Source of the DNA: JACOMY01 sp046233115
GTDB lineage: Bacteria > Pseudomonadota > Alphaproteobacteria > Kiloniellales > JACOMY01
Assembly (NCBI GenBank): GCA_046233115.1
Contig: JBJXHM010000009.1
Location: 124,001-188,000 of the forward strand
Length of the DNA: 64,000 nt
Reading direction: 5' to 3'
The translations under genes were made by a program, and so were the position numbers. The notes below the pieces were generated by a model, which did no database searches, had not been told where the DNA came from, and saw only the letters and a list, made by a program, of their open reading frames with translations. Positions 25,333-34,316 of the stretch are shown here, piece by piece. Numbering within the stretch: position 1 is the stretch's first letter; each line of letters opens with the position of its first letter.

Positions 25333-27276
25333 TTACGAGCGCCGACGCTTCTTGGCGGCGGGGTTGCTGGAACGGCGCTGGCCGCTCTTCGAGGCGGAGC
25401 GCGACTTGGCTGCGGCAGCCTCCTTCTTCTCCGGCAGGGCCTTGGGCTCCGGCTCGGGCTCGGGCTCGTCCTTGTCGCCGGATCCATGGTGGTGTCCGAA
25501 GTGCATCGGCGGCAGCTTGCCGCCGATCGGGATACCCTGGCGGCGCATGATGATGATCTGCTGGGTCATCGAGAGCGTGTTGTTCCAGGCCCAGTAGATC
25601 ACCAGGCCGGCCGCGAACTGGCCCAGCATGAAGGTGAAGACCACCGGCATCCAGGCGAAGATCTTGGCCTGCATCGGGTCGGTCGGCTGCGGGTTCAGAC
25701 GGTACTGCAGGAACATGGTGCAGCCCATCAGCAGCGGCCAGACGCCCAGCGAGAAGAAGTGCAGGATGCCCAGGTTCGGCACGCTATAGGGCAGCAGGCC
25801 GAAGAGGTTCATCCAGGTGGTGGGATCGGGCGCGGAAAGGTCCTGGATCCAGCCGAAGAAGGGGGCGTGGCGCATCAGGATGGTGCCGTAGAGCACATTG
25901 TAGAGCGCGATGAAGATCGGGATCTGCACCAGCATCGGCAGACAGCCCGCCACCGGGTTGGCCCCTTCCTTCTTGTAGAGGCCCATCATCTCCTTCTGGA
26001 AGCGGACCTTGTCGTCCTTGTAGCGCTCCCGCAGCTCCAGCATCTTCGGCTGCAGCTTGCGCATCTTCGCCATCGACTTGTAGGCCTTGTTGGCGAGTGG
26101 GAACAGCAGGATGCGCACGCAGACCACCAGCAGCAGGATGGCCACGCCGAAGTTGCCGACCAGCCCGTAGAACCAGTTCAGCGCCAGGTAGATCGGCCGG
26201 GCCAGGAAGAAGATCCAGCCGTAGTCGACCGCCAGGTAGAACTTATCGATGCCGAGCGTGTCGTTGTAGTGGTCGATCAGGGAGGGCTCGCGCGCACCGG
26301 CGTAGAGGCGGAAGTTGTCTTCCTGCGTGGCGCCGGCGGCGACGTCGTAGGGGCTGTAGGTCGCCGAGGTCTGGTAGGTGTTCCCGCCGTTGACCGAGCT
26401 GTAGGAGAAGTGCGCGTCGAAATCGGCGCTCTGCTCCGGGATCAGCAGCACGGTCCAGTACTTGTCGAAGATGCCGAGCCAGCCGCCCTTGCTCTTCTCG
26501 GAGATGGTCCGTGTCGGGTTGGTGGCGGAGATCGGCGGGGCTTCCTCGACCGAGCTGTAGCTGACCTCCTCGTAGGTCTCGTTCAGGACCCCGACCAGGC
26601 CCTCGTGCACGATGAAGGTGTTGTCGCGGGTGACCGGGTAGCCGACGCGGTTGATCAGGCCGTAGGCGCGCACCTGGACGGGCTTGTCGCTGGAATTGAT
26701 CACCCGCTGGGTCAGGGTGAACATGTAGTCCTTGTCCACCAGCACATCGATCTCGAAGCGCTGGCCCTGGCCGTTCTCCCAGTAGAGGGTCACCGGCTTG
26801 TCGGCGGTCAGCTTCTTGGCGTCGGTCTGCCACAGGGTATCGCCGTCGGGCACCACGGTGTCGTCGGTCGCGATCCAGCGCACGGCGGCGAAGTAGGGAT
26901 ACTCGCTGCCCCTAGGCGCCAGCAGCTCGATGTTCGGGCTCTCCTTGGAGACCTCGGTGTGGTAGTCCTTGAGCAGCAGGTCGTCCATCTTCGCGCCGCG
27001 CAGCGAGATGGACCCGCCCAGGCGCGCCGTATCGATCGGCAGGCGCGGGCTGGCGGTCAGCAGTTCCTCGCGGGTCTGCGGCTCCACCTTGGCGGCGCCG
27101 GCGACGCTGGGCACCGAGGCGCTGCTGTCGGCCGTCCCCGACTGCTCGGCTGCCTGCTGCTGCTCCTGCGGGCTGGGCGGCTGCGGGGTAGGCACGAAGA
27201 AGAACTGGAATCCCAGCACGATCGCGATCGACAGACCGATGGCCAGGATGAGGTTCTTTAGGTTCTGGTGATCCAT
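25333..27276 (-). CDS. yidC: Membrane protein insertase YidC
   Basis: 647 residues. N-terminal signal-anchor helix (LILAIGLSIAIVLGFQFFF), a large periplasmic beta-sandwich domain (about 60-355) and the conserved core of five TM helices (about 360-590), including YKSMAKMRKLQPKMLELRERYKDDKVRFQKEM as the cytoplasmic hairpin and NPVAGCLPMLVQIPIFIALY. The tail is rich in Lys/Arg/Ser, as in forms that bind the ribosome. It inserts and folds inner-membrane proteins. yidD is 17 bases upstream. Confidence 0.97.
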   Translation of the reverse strand: MDHQNLKNLILAIGLSIAIVLGFQFFFVPTPQPPSPQEQQQAAEQSGTADSSASVPSVAGAAKVEPQTREELLTASPRLPIDTARLGGSISLRGAKMDDLLLKDYHTEVSKESPNIELLAPRGSEYPYFAAVRWIATDDTVVPDGDTLWQTDAKKLTADKPVTLYWENGQGQRFEIDVLVDKDYMFTLTQRVINSSDKPVQVRAYGLINRVGYPVTRDNTFIVHEGLVGVLNETYEEVSYSSVEEAPPISATNPTRTISEKSKGGWLGIFDKYWTVLLIPEQSADFDAHFSYSSVNGGNTYQTSATYSPYDVAAGATQEDNFRLYAGAREPSLIDHYNDTLGIDKFYLAVDYGWIFFLARPIYLALNWFYGLVGNFGVAILLLVVCVRILLFPLANKAYKSMAKMRKLQPKMLELRERYKDDKVRFQKEMMGLYKKEGANPVAGCLPMLVQIPIFIALYNVLYGTILMRHAPFFGWIQDLSAPDPTTWMNLFGLLPYSVPNLGILHFFSLGVWPLLMGCTMFLQYRLNPQPTDPMQAKIFAWMPVVFTFMLGQFAAGLVIYWAWNNTLSMTQQIIIMRRQGIPIGGKLPPMHFGHHHGSGDKDEPEPEPEPKALPEKKEAAAAKSRSASKSGQRRSSNPAAKKRRRS

Positions 27277-27293
27277 GAAAGAGCCTTGCTGGT

Positions 27294-27614
27294 TCAGCCT
27301 TGTCGTTGCGTTGATCGGGTGTGGTGCAGCGAATCACCGGCTGCATGCCGCTCGCCGCGCGGCTCGGGTACCGGGTCGTATCCCGACCCGCCCCAGGGAT
27401 GACAGCGAGCCAAGCGTCGCACGGCAAGCCAACTGCCCTTCACTGCCCCATGCCGCCGCAAGGCTTCTTCGGCGTAGCTGGAGCAGGTGGGCAGGAAGCG
27501 GCATTGCCGGCCGAGAAAGGGCGAGAGGAAGAGGCGATAGATCCAGATAGCGGCCAGCAGCGGCAGGATGGTTAGCCAGTGCAGCAGGCGAACGATCTGG
27601 TCTTCAACGCGCAT
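27294..27614 (-). CDS. yidD: Membrane protein insertion efficiency factor YidD
   Basis: 106 residues. Family core IYRLFLSPFLGRQCRFLPTCSSYAEEAL...HGAVKGSWLAVRRLARCHPWGGSGYDPVP, with the conserved cysteines of the RFxPTCS and RCHPxxxxGxDPVP motifs. The ATG shares one base with the rnpA stop, so translation is coupled. It assists YidC-dependent insertion. The last ~20 residues are polar and variable. Confidence 0.95.
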   Translation of the reverse strand: MRVEDQIVRLLHWLTILPLLAAIWIYRLFLSPFLGRQCRFLPTCSSYAEEALRRHGAVKGSWLAVRRLARCHPWGGSGYDPVPEPRGERHAAGDSLHHTRSTQRQG

Positions 27615-28063
27615 CAGCCGGATTTGCCCTGGGAGCCTTGGTCTGGGTTGGGGAGCCGCTTGGACGCTTTAGCCCGCTCGCGGTTCACGCGATCGAGTGC
27701 AGTCAGCAGGTCGGCACGCAGGTCCGCGAAGTCACGATCCACTGTCGCCGGCCGACCGATCAGCACATAGTCAAGCCGAGCCCTTCCGTAAAGCGGCAGC
27801 ACCTCGTTGGCCAGTGCTTTCAGCCGCCGGCGCGCACGATTTCGCGCGACTGCATTGCCGACCTTCTTGCTGGTCGTCAGACCCAATCGCGGCAGGATCG
27901 CCCGACCCTGGCCGTCCTGATCGACCTCGTCCCCGATGTCATCCCCCAAGTCGTCCCTGGGGGCGGCCTGCAGCACCAAGCCGGGCATCGCCCACTTGCG
28001 GCCGCGTCCGGCAACCCTGAGGAAGTCGGCGCGCGTCTTCAGATGGCTCAGGCGCTGCGCCAT
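27614..28063 (-). CDS. rnpA: Ribonuclease P protein component
   Basis: 149 residues. The RNR box GNAVARNRARRRLKALANE (69-87) and KTRADFLRVAGRGRKWAMPG (9-28) are the family hallmarks. Basic protein cofactor of the RNase P ribozyme that trims tRNA 5' ends. Compared with the usual ~115-125 residues there is an acidic insertion at about 36-53 (PRDDLGDDIGDEVDQDG) and a longer C-terminal tail. Between rpmH and yidD, as in most bacteria. Confidence 0.95.
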   Translation of the reverse strand: MAQRLSHLKTRADFLRVAGRGRKWAMPGLVLQAAPRDDLGDDIGDEVDQDGQGRAILPRLGLTTSKKVGNAVARNRARRRLKALANEVLPLYGRARLDYVLIGRPATVDRDFADLRADLLTALDRVNRERAKASKRLPNPDQGSQGKSG

Positions 28064-28067
28064 GCCC

Positions 28068-28102
28068 CTGGGATCGCCCGCTGGGATCGCCCCTGGGATC
28101 GG
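28068..28102. repeat. Short tandem repeat between rpmH and rnpA
   Basis: Three near-tandem copies of CTGGGATCGCCC (28068-28079, 28081-28092, and 28093-28102 ending in GG), filling the 45-base spacer between the rpmH stop and the rnpA start. Probably replication slippage; it places no conserved element in front of rnpA, whose ribosome site is not obvious. Confidence 0.7.
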
Positions 28103-28108
28103 CCGGCC

Positions 28109-28243
28109 CTAGGCCGAGAGACGCTTGCGGCCCTGCGCCCGGCGCCGACGCAGAACGTTGCGGCCGCCGACCGTCGCTTTGCGTGCGCGGAAGCCGTGGC
28201 GGCGCTTGCGGACCACGACACTCGGTTGAAAGGTGCGCTTCAC
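28109..28243 (-). CDS. rpmH: Large ribosomal subunit protein bL34
   Basis: 44 residues, complete L34: MKRTFQPSVVVRKRRHGFRA followed by KATVGGRNVLRRRRAQGRKRLSA. It starts at a GTG (28243) with AGGAG 8 bases upstream. First gene of the minus-strand housekeeping run rpmH-rnpA-yidD-yidC-engB-argB-dapD-dapE. Its promoter should lie in the 437-base gap upstream. Confidence 0.97.
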   Translation of the reverse strand: MKRTFQPSVVVRKRRHGFRARKATVGGRNVLRRRRAQGRKRLSA

Positions 28244-28680
28244 CTTGGACACTCCTAGGGTCAGAAATAGGCAATAGGGCGCCTGCGCAGAAAGTCGGCT
28301 GCAGCGCCCGCGAACCCGGCATATAAGGGGGCGAAGGGGCCACTGTCAATGACGGTGACCGCAGCCCTGCGCCGCTTCGTCGGGGCCGCCCGACCGGGGC
28401 CGTGGGCAGAGGGGTATGACCTTCGCATTTCCCCGTCAAGATCTGCTTTCAGGCGGGCGCTCCCGCAGCCATCACGGGCTTTTGACGCGGCGCGTGGTGC
28501 GGTGGCGGGCTGCGCGGGTCATCTATTGGGAGGAGCGGGGAGCCGCGGCGCGAAGCCGATATCGCAGCGGGCAGCCACCTCTGGGACGCGTCGCCGGGGA
28601 GCGTCGGGTCAGCGGCTGCCGCCGTAACAGGCCCTTGCACCGGCGCTCGCGGTGACGTCGTTATTGGATGGTGGGCAAGG
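28244..28680. other. 437-base divergent intergenic region
   Basis: Separates rpmH (minus) from the TVP38-type gene (plus) and must hold both promoters. I see no convincing -35/-10 pair by eye, no RNA gene and no clear repeat. Small open frames here (for example 28349-28627 plus) have Arg/Ser/Ala-rich low-complexity translations without a ribosome site and look like high-GC chance frames. Confidence 0.6.
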
Positions 28681-29445
28681 ATGGACGTGGCAGACATGCG
28701 AGAAGGCGGCGGAACCCAGAAGGGTCTGCAGGCACGAGGCGGACGCCGGCGATGGCTGCCCTTCGCCCTGCTGGTGCTGGCCAGTGCCGCCGCGCTGATC
28801 CTGCTCTATCTGGAGGGCGGGCTCTCCTTCGAGACCCTCTCGCGCCATAGCCAATGGCTGCGTGCCGAGGTCGATGCCAATCCGCTTCTCGCCGGCCTGC
28901 TGCTCTTCCTCCTCTATTGCATCGTCACCGCGCTGTCCCTGCCGGTCGCCACCTTGGTGACCGTGGCTGCCGGCTATCTCTTCGGCACCCTGGTGGCCTC
29001 GTTCTGGGTGGTGCTGGGCGCCACCCTGGGGTCGATCGTGGTCTTCCTGGCCGCCCGCGGTGCGCTGCACGACTGCCTGATGGCGCGCGCCGGCCCCTGG
29101 CTCAAGCGCATGGAGAAAGGCTTTCAGGAGGACGCGCTGAGCTACCTGCTGGTGCTGCGGCTGCTGCCGATCTTTCCCTTCTGGCTGGTCAACCTGGTGC
29201 CCGCACTGCTGGGCGTGAAGCTCTGGATCTACTGCTTGGGCACTGCGCTCGGCATCATTCCCGGCGTGCTGGTCTATGCCGCGGTGGGCAACGGCCTGGG
29301 GATGGTGCTGGCGCGCGGTGACGAGCCCGACCTCTCCGTCATCCTCGACCTTCGCGTGATCCTGCCGCTGGCGGGGCTGGCGGTCCTGGCCCTGCTGCCG
29401 GTAGCCTGGAAGCGCTGGCAGCGGCACCGCAAGGCCGACGCCTGA
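28681..29445 (+). CDS. TVP38/TMEM64 (DedA-superfamily) membrane protein
   Basis: 254 residues. A hydrophobic N-terminal helix (LPFALLVLASAAALILLYL, about 21-40) is followed by the SNARE-associated/VTT domain (about 65-205): TALSLPVATLVTVAAGYLFG, GATLGSIVVFLAARGALHD, LPIFPFWLVNLVPALLGVKL and a re-entrant IPGVLVYAAVGNGLG. The family moves lipids or small solutes across membranes; the substrate is unknown. GGGCAAGG precedes the ATG. The flavoprotein gene starts 22 bases downstream, a pairing I recall from other genomes. Confidence 0.9.
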   Translation: MDVADMREGGGTQKGLQARGGRRRWLPFALLVLASAAALILLYLEGGLSFETLSRHSQWLRAEVDANPLLAGLLLFLLYCIVTALSLPVATLVTVAAGYLFGTLVASFWVVLGATLGSIVVFLAARGALHDCLMARAGPWLKRMEKGFQEDALSYLLVLRLLPIFPFWLVNLVPALLGVKLWIYCLGTALGIIPGVLVYAAVGNGLGMVLARGDEPDLSVILDLRVILPLAGLAVLALLPVAWKRWQRHRKADA

Positions 29446-29467
29446 GAAGGACCTCCAGGGAACACAG

Positions 29468-30901
29468 ATGTCTGACAGCAAGCAGAAGATCGAAGCCGAC
29501 CTCTGCGTCATCGGCGCCGGCTCGGCCGGGCTGTCGGTGGCGGCCGGCGCCGCGCAGCTCGGCCTTCGGACGGTGCTGATCGAGCGCGGCGCGATGGGCG
29601 GCGACTGCCTGAACAGCGGCTGCGTGCCCTCCAAGGCACTGCTGGCGGCAGCCGATGCGGCGGTTGCCTGGCGCCGGGCCATGGCGCTGGGTCTGGAGGC
29701 GCAGCCTCCCAGGGTCGACTTCACCCGTGTCATGGCCCGGGTGAAGGCGGTGATCGCTGCCATCGCGCCGATGGATTCGCAGGAGCGCTACGAGGGCTTC
29801 GGCGTCACCGTGCTACGCGAGAGTGCCGCTTTCGTCTCCGCCGATCGGGTGGAGACCGAGACTCGCAGCATCACCGCGCGCCGTTTCGTGATCGCCACCG
29901 GCTCGCGGCCGCTGGTGCCGCCGATCCCCGGCCTGGAGGCGCTGCCCTACCTCACCAACGAGACGCTCTTCGACCTCAGCGAACTGCCGGAGCACCTCAT
30001 CGTGCTGGGTGGCGGCCCGATCGGTTGCGAGATGGCACAGGCCTTCGCCAGGCTCGGCAGCCGCGTCACCCTGGTCGAGCGCGACCGGCTGCTGCCGCGC
30101 GCGGAGGCGGAGCAGGCGGCCCTGCTGGCCGAGCGGCTGGAGGCCGAGGGCGTGGTCGTGAAGTGCGGCTGGGAGGCCGAGAGCGCCGCCGCCGACGGCC
30201 CCGGCCTGCGCCTGGAGCTGCGCGGCGCCGAGGGCCGCGAGGCCCTGGCCGGCAGCCACCTGCTGGTCGCCGTCGGCCGCAAGCCGGACTACGAGGGCCT
30301 GGCGCCAGAGGCGGCGGGGATCGCGCTGGAGCGGGGCCGGCTCACGCTCGACCGGCGGCTGCGCACCAGCAACAAGCGGGTCTTCGCGGCCGGCGATGCG
30401 GCGGGTGGTGAGCAGTTCACCCACCTGGCCGGCGCCCATGCCACGGTACTGATCAAGAACATCGCCTTCCGCATGCCGGCCAAGGCCGACAGGCTGGTGG
30501 TGCCGCGGGTGACCTACACCGACCCGGAGCTGGCCCAGGTCGGCCTGACCGAGGCCGAGGCCCGTGCCGCTGGCCATGCGGTCAACCTGCTGCGCTGGTC
30601 CTTCGCTGACAACGACCGGGCCAAGGCGGAGGGCGTGACGGGCGGCTCCGTTAAGGTCGTGGTGACCCCCAAGGGCAAGATCCTCGGCGCCTCGATCCTT
30701 GGCCGCCACGCCGGGGAGCTGATTCAGCCCTGGGTGCTGGCGCTGGAACGCGGGCTGCCGATCGCGGCACTGGCCACCACCATGGTGCCCTATCCGACCC
30801 TGGGCGAGGTCTCCAAGCGGGCGGCCGGAAGCTACTACGCACCGAAACTCTTTTCCCGGCGTACGCGCGTCCTGGTCGCCTTGTTGAAACGTCTGGGTTA
30901 A
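29468..30901 (+). CDS. FAD-dependent disulfide oxidoreductase, MerA/dihydrolipoamide dehydrogenase type
   Basis: 477 residues. FAD motif VIGAGSAGLSVAAGAAQLG (14-32), redox-active C47-x4-C52 (GGDCLNSGCVPSK), NAD(P)H motif VLGGGPIGCEMAQAF (about 178-192), second FAD motif VFAAGDAAGG, and the dimerisation domain from about 345. In lipoamide dehydrogenase the C-terminal catalytic motif is HxHPTLSE; here it reads VPYPTLGE, with Tyr for the base His, as in mercuric reductases. The N-terminal mercury-binding domain and C-terminal Cys pair of MerA are absent. Paired with the TVP38-type gene; substrate unknown. Confidence 0.88.
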   Translation: MSDSKQKIEADLCVIGAGSAGLSVAAGAAQLGLRTVLIERGAMGGDCLNSGCVPSKALLAAADAAVAWRRAMALGLEAQPPRVDFTRVMARVKAVIAAIAPMDSQERYEGFGVTVLRESAAFVSADRVETETRSITARRFVIATGSRPLVPPIPGLEALPYLTNETLFDLSELPEHLIVLGGGPIGCEMAQAFARLGSRVTLVERDRLLPRAEAEQAALLAERLEAEGVVVKCGWEAESAAADGPGLRLELRGAEGREALAGSHLLVAVGRKPDYEGLAPEAAGIALERGRLTLDRRLRTSNKRVFAAGDAAGGEQFTHLAGAHATVLIKNIAFRMPAKADRLVVPRVTYTDPELAQVGLTEAEARAAGHAVNLLRWSFADNDRAKAEGVTGGSVKVVVTPKGKILGASILGRHAGELIQPWVLALERGLPIAALATTMVPYPTLGEVSKRAAGSYYAPKLFSRRTRVLVALLKRLG

Positions 30902-30965
30902 TAAGGTGCCGACTTCCTCTTTCCAGGTGTCGGTCTAGGCCGGCCCCGCAAAGCGAAGAACAGTC

Positions 30966-32402
30966 ATGGCGATCAACCTGCCGAAGCCCTGGCAAAGCAT
31001 GTCCGCGCGGCTCCTGCTGCTGACGCTGGGCTTCGTCATGCTTGCCGAGGTGCTGATCTTCGCGCCTTCGGTCGGCCGCTACTGGGAGAGCTGGCTGAAC
31101 GAGCGCCTGGCCGCGGCGCACCTGGCCGTCCTCGGGCTAGCCGCCACCCCCAACCTGGTGATCAACCCGGAGCTGGAGGCGGAGCTGCTGGCCCATGTCG
31201 GCGCCTACTCGGTTTCGGTGCGGACCGACACCCACGGCAAGCTGATGCTGATGGCGGAGATGCCGCCTGACGACATCACCCAGACCGTGGACCTGCTGGA
31301 TGCCGGTGCCTTCCAGTTGATTGGTTACGCCCTGACCGACCTGGTGAGCTACAACAACGAGATCATCCGGGTGATCGGCCGCTCGCCGGAGCATCCGGCC
31401 AGCACGGTCGAGGTGGTGCTAGACGACCTGCCGCTGAAGGACGACCTGCGCAGCTTCGGCCTCCGCATCTTCCTGCTGTCTCTGGTGATCTCCGCCATCA
31501 CCGCCGGCCTGGTCTATCTCTCCCTGCATCTGCTGCTGGTCCGCCCGATGCGGCGCGTGACCGAGAGCATGCTCGCCTTTCAGGCCGATCCGGAGGGCAG
31601 CCCGGTTTACCGCGGCGCCGGCAGCCGCAGCGACGAGATCGGCCTGGCCGAGCACGCGCTGGAGGAGATGCAGGAGGGCCTGCGCGACGCGCTGCGCCAG
31701 AAGACCCGCCTGGCGGCGCTGGGCACTGCGGTGTCCAAGATCAACCACGATCTGCGCAACATCCTCTCGACCGCGCGCCTGGTCTCCGACTCCCTGGCCG
31801 ACAGCGCCGACCCCCGGGTGCGCCGGATGGCACCGACCCTGATCCGCTCGATCGACCGTGCCGTTGATCTCTGCGAGCGCACCCTCACCTTCGCGCGCGG
31901 CGGCGAGATGGAGGTGCGGCCCAGTCGGGTCGCGGTGGCGGACCTGGTGGCGGAGGTCGGCGCCGGCCTGCCGGCGGTGCTCTCCGGGGCCGCGCAGTGG
32001 TCTGCGGAGGTGCCGCCGGCCTTCTCAGCCTTTGCCGACCGCGATCAGCTCTACCGGGCGCTGGCCAACATCGCCCGCAACGCGCTCGAGGCCGGCGCCA
32101 CGCAGCTCCGGATCGAGGTGGTGGTGCGCCGTGAAGAGGGGCGCTGGTCGATCACCATCGCCGACAACGGCCCGGGTCTGGCGCCGCGTGCCGAGGCCAA
32201 CCTCTTCCAGCCCTTCCGCGGCTCTGCCCGTGCCGGCGGCACCGGCCTCGGCCTCGCCATCGCGCGCGAGATCGTGGAGGCGCACGACGGCAGCATCGCG
32301 CTGCAGTCCAGCAGCGCCGAGGGCACGGTCTTCCGGATCGACCTGCCGCTGCGCGAGCCCGCGTCGCAGCCAGCAAAGGACATCCGGCTGGCAGGCGAGT
32401 AG
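30966..32402 (+). CDS. Membrane sensor histidine kinase with HAMP domain
   Basis: 478 residues. TM1 about 14-34, periplasmic sensor about 36-165, TM2 about 167-192, HAMP about 193-245, HisKA with H261 (VSKINHDLRNIL), HATPase about 335-465 with N-box NIARNALEAG, DNGPGLAP and GTGLGLAIAREIVEAHDG. No response regulator gene is adjacent, so its partner is elsewhere. It follows the flavoprotein by 64 bases on the same strand and could be co-transcribed. Signal unknown. Confidence 0.9.
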   Translation: MAINLPKPWQSMSARLLLLTLGFVMLAEVLIFAPSVGRYWESWLNERLAAAHLAVLGLAATPNLVINPELEAELLAHVGAYSVSVRTDTHGKLMLMAEMPPDDITQTVDLLDAGAFQLIGYALTDLVSYNNEIIRVIGRSPEHPASTVEVVLDDLPLKDDLRSFGLRIFLLSLVISAITAGLVYLSLHLLLVRPMRRVTESMLAFQADPEGSPVYRGAGSRSDEIGLAEHALEEMQEGLRDALRQKTRLAALGTAVSKINHDLRNILSTARLVSDSLADSADPRVRRMAPTLIRSIDRAVDLCERTLTFARGGEMEVRPSRVAVADLVAEVGAGLPAVLSGAAQWSAEVPPAFSAFADRDQLYRALANIARNALEAGATQLRIEVVVRREEGRWSITIADNGPGLAPRAEANLFQPFRGSARAGGTGLGLAIAREIVEAHDGSIALQSSSAEGTVFRIDLPLREPASQPAKDIRLAGE

Positions 32403-32409
32403 GGTACCT

Positions 32410-32517
32410 GAAGCAGGATGACGTCAAATCGAAGCGATTTAACGTCTTAGTCCTGCCCTACAACTATGAAAGATTGAGCGGAATCACGCGATCAGGTGGA
32501 CCACCTGACCGCGATTC
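32410..32517 (-). repeat. Dispersed ~110-base intergenic repeat, inverted copy
   Basis: Read on the minus strand it aligns end to end with 35126-35235: GGTCAGGTGG...CCTGATCGCGTGATTCCGCTC, then TTGTAGGGCAGGA, AAATCG...CGATTTGACGTCATCCTGCT. It fills almost the whole 118-base gap between the convergent kinase and methyltransferase genes and may serve as a two-way terminator. Confidence 0.85.
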
Positions 32518-32520
32518 GGG

Positions 32521-33711
32521 TCAGTCCAGTGCGATCGTGAGCGCCTTCAGGTAGGCGGTTTCCGGCAGGTGGGGATGCTGGGGATGGTCGGGGGCGGGGC
32601 CGCTCATTCGGACGATGCGGCCGCTGCGGCCGGCGTCCTGCAGGCCGCTCGCCACCGCAGCGGCGAAGGAGGGCGTGTCGGCGAGCTGCGAGCAGGAGGC
32701 GATGAAAAGCCAGCCCTCCGGCTCGGTCACCCCGGCGGCCAGGCGCGCCAGCTTGCGATAGCCCTTCAGCGCCTGGGTCAAGTCCTTGCGGGTCTTGGCG
32801 AAGGCCGGCGGGTCCACGATGGTGAGGCCGAAGCGCTCGCCCTCGCGGGCGAGTGCGGCCAGGCGGCCGAAAACCTCGGCCTTCTCGAAGCGGCAGGTCT
32901 CGGCCAGGCCGTTGGCCTCGGCGGCCCGTCGCGCCAGGTCCAGCGCCCCCTCCGAGCGGTCGAGGCCCAGTACGGAGGTGGCCCCGGCCTTGGCCGCGGT
33001 CACCGCGAAGCCGCCGGCATAGCAGTAGGCGTCCAGCACCCGTCGTCCGGCTGCGAAGCGGGCAGCCCAGGCGCGGTTCTCTCGCTGGTCATAGAACCAG
33101 CCGGTCTTCTGGCCGCCGCTGGGCCGGGCGAAGAAAGTCAGACCGTTCTCCAGGAGCGGCAGGGGATCGGCCGGCTGCCCGCGCAGCAGGCGCTCCCCGC
33201 CCGGCAGCCCCTCCTGCTGGCGCAACCCCGCCTCGTCGTTCAGCAGCAGAACCTTGGGCGCCAGAACCCGGTCCAGCGCCTCGATCAGCGGCTCCTTCAG
33301 GGCCTCCATGCCGGCGCAGTTGAGCTGCAGGACCAGCGCATCGCCGAAGCGGTCGACGATGGTCGAGGGCAGGCCGTCGGCCTCGGCATGGATCAGGCGA
33401 TAGAAGGGATCCGGGTAGAGGGCCTGGCGGATCGCCAGCGCGCGCTCGACCCGCTTGGCGAAGAAGTCGGCGTCGATCGCCTGCCGCGAACTCGGGCTCA
33501 GCAGGCGCGCGGCGATCAGGCTCTGGCGGTTGAAGACGGCCGTGCCTTGCGCCTCGCCCGACGCGGTCACCAGGTGGACCAGTGCGCCGGCGGGCAAGGC
33601 ACGCGCGGCCGCGTCCATCTCGATCTCGTTCGAGTAGACCCAAGGAACACCTTGTGCCAGACGCTTGTGGCGTCCGGGCAGCAGGGTGAGATGGGGAAGG
33701 TCCGGCGCCAT
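32521..33711 (-). CDS. Class I rRNA methyltransferase with PUA domain, RlmI-like
   Basis: 396 residues. N-terminal PUA domain (about 5-75; LPGRHKRLAQGVPWVYSNEI), an EEHEE linker domain (75-185) and a SAM-dependent methyltransferase fold with GGQKTGWFYDQRENR (199-213, the family signature), VLDAYCYAGGFAVTAAKAGA for SAM binding and TIVDPPAFAKTRKDL for the catalytic loop. RlmI makes 5-methylcytosine in 23S rRNA; this is the family's best-known role, not proven here. Stand-alone gene, convergent with the kinase. Confidence 0.9.
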   Translation of the reverse strand: MAPDLPHLTLLPGRHKRLAQGVPWVYSNEIEMDAAARALPAGALVHLVTASGEAQGTAVFNRQSLIAARLLSPSSRQAIDADFFAKRVERALAIRQALYPDPFYRLIHAEADGLPSTIVDRFGDALVLQLNCAGMEALKEPLIEALDRVLAPKVLLLNDEAGLRQQEGLPGGERLLRGQPADPLPLLENGLTFFARPSGGQKTGWFYDQRENRAWAARFAAGRRVLDAYCYAGGFAVTAAKAGATSVLGLDRSEGALDLARRAAEANGLAETCRFEKAEVFGRLAALAREGERFGLTIVDPPAFAKTRKDLTQALKGYRKLARLAAGVTEPEGWLFIASCSQLADTPSFAAAVASGLQDAGRSGRIVRMSGPAPDHPQHPHLPETAYLKALTIALD

Positions 33712-33764
33712 GGCGGCAGGACCCTATGGCAGGCGGGCCGGCGGGTCCAGTCCGATCGTGTGAA

Positions 33765-34253
33765 TCAGGCTGCCGGCTGCGGCGGCAGCAGCGACTTGGA
33801 AAGGCGCAGCGAATCGGTCGCCAGCCCGCAGCAGCGGAAGGCGCTGAGGCCGCGTTCCTCGCAGGGCTTGCCCTCAGCCAGGGGAAGCTGCAGCCGCAAG
33901 CCGGAGCAGTTCAGCCGCGCGGCCTCGACCTGCAGGTGTTGGTCCAGCAACTCGGCCACCATCTTGGCTCCGACCAGGTCCATGATGATCACGGGATCGG
34001 CCACCAGACAGCGCCGAAGCTGGATGTCCGGACGCACGCAGTAGGCGGCGAAGGCCAGCATGATGCCCCGGCTGTTCTCGACCGTGAGCAGGCCGCTTGA
34101 CTCTTGCTGCAGATGATCGCGGAGGAAGCCTTCCCATTCTTCCAGCGAAAGCTGAGGCATTGCTGTCCTGGCCAGCGGATGGGCCAGTGGGAAGCGACTT
34201 TCGTCCAAGGAGCGCACGAGGAGGCCAGGTGCTGTACGAGGTAAAAGTCCCAT
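33765..34253 (-). CDS. GNAT-like protein divergent from fnrL
   Basis: 162 residues. The start at 34253 has an AAGGA 5 bases upstream; a second ATG is at 34160. The pattern VRSLDESRFPLAHPLARTAMPQLSLEEW...GLLTVENSRGIMLAFAAY, then VADPVIIMDLVGAKMVAELLDQHL resembles the GNAT beta-strand/helix order, but the acetyl-CoA loop (Q/RxxGxG/A) is not clear, so catalytic activity is uncertain. The C-terminus (CGLATDSLRLSKSLL) is Ser/Leu-rich. It shares its upstream region, including the FNR box, with the regulator gene. Confidence 0.55.
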   Translation of the reverse strand: MGLLPRTAPGLLVRSLDESRFPLAHPLARTAMPQLSLEEWEGFLRDHLQQESSGLLTVENSRGIMLAFAAYCVRPDIQLRRCLVADPVIIMDLVGAKMVAELLDQHLQVEAARLNCSGLRLQLPLAEGKPCEERGLSAFRCCGLATDSLRLSKSLLPPQPAA

Positions 34254-34316
34254 CTTATCCTTCGCGTCGCAGACCGCTCGATGGGACAGGCTAAGGAGCC
34301 TGCGCCATCACGCGCT

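Noticed and set aside
28349..28627. Small plus-strand frame in the rpmH upstream region
   Set aside because: Arg/Ser/Ala-rich, no ribosome site, no motif.
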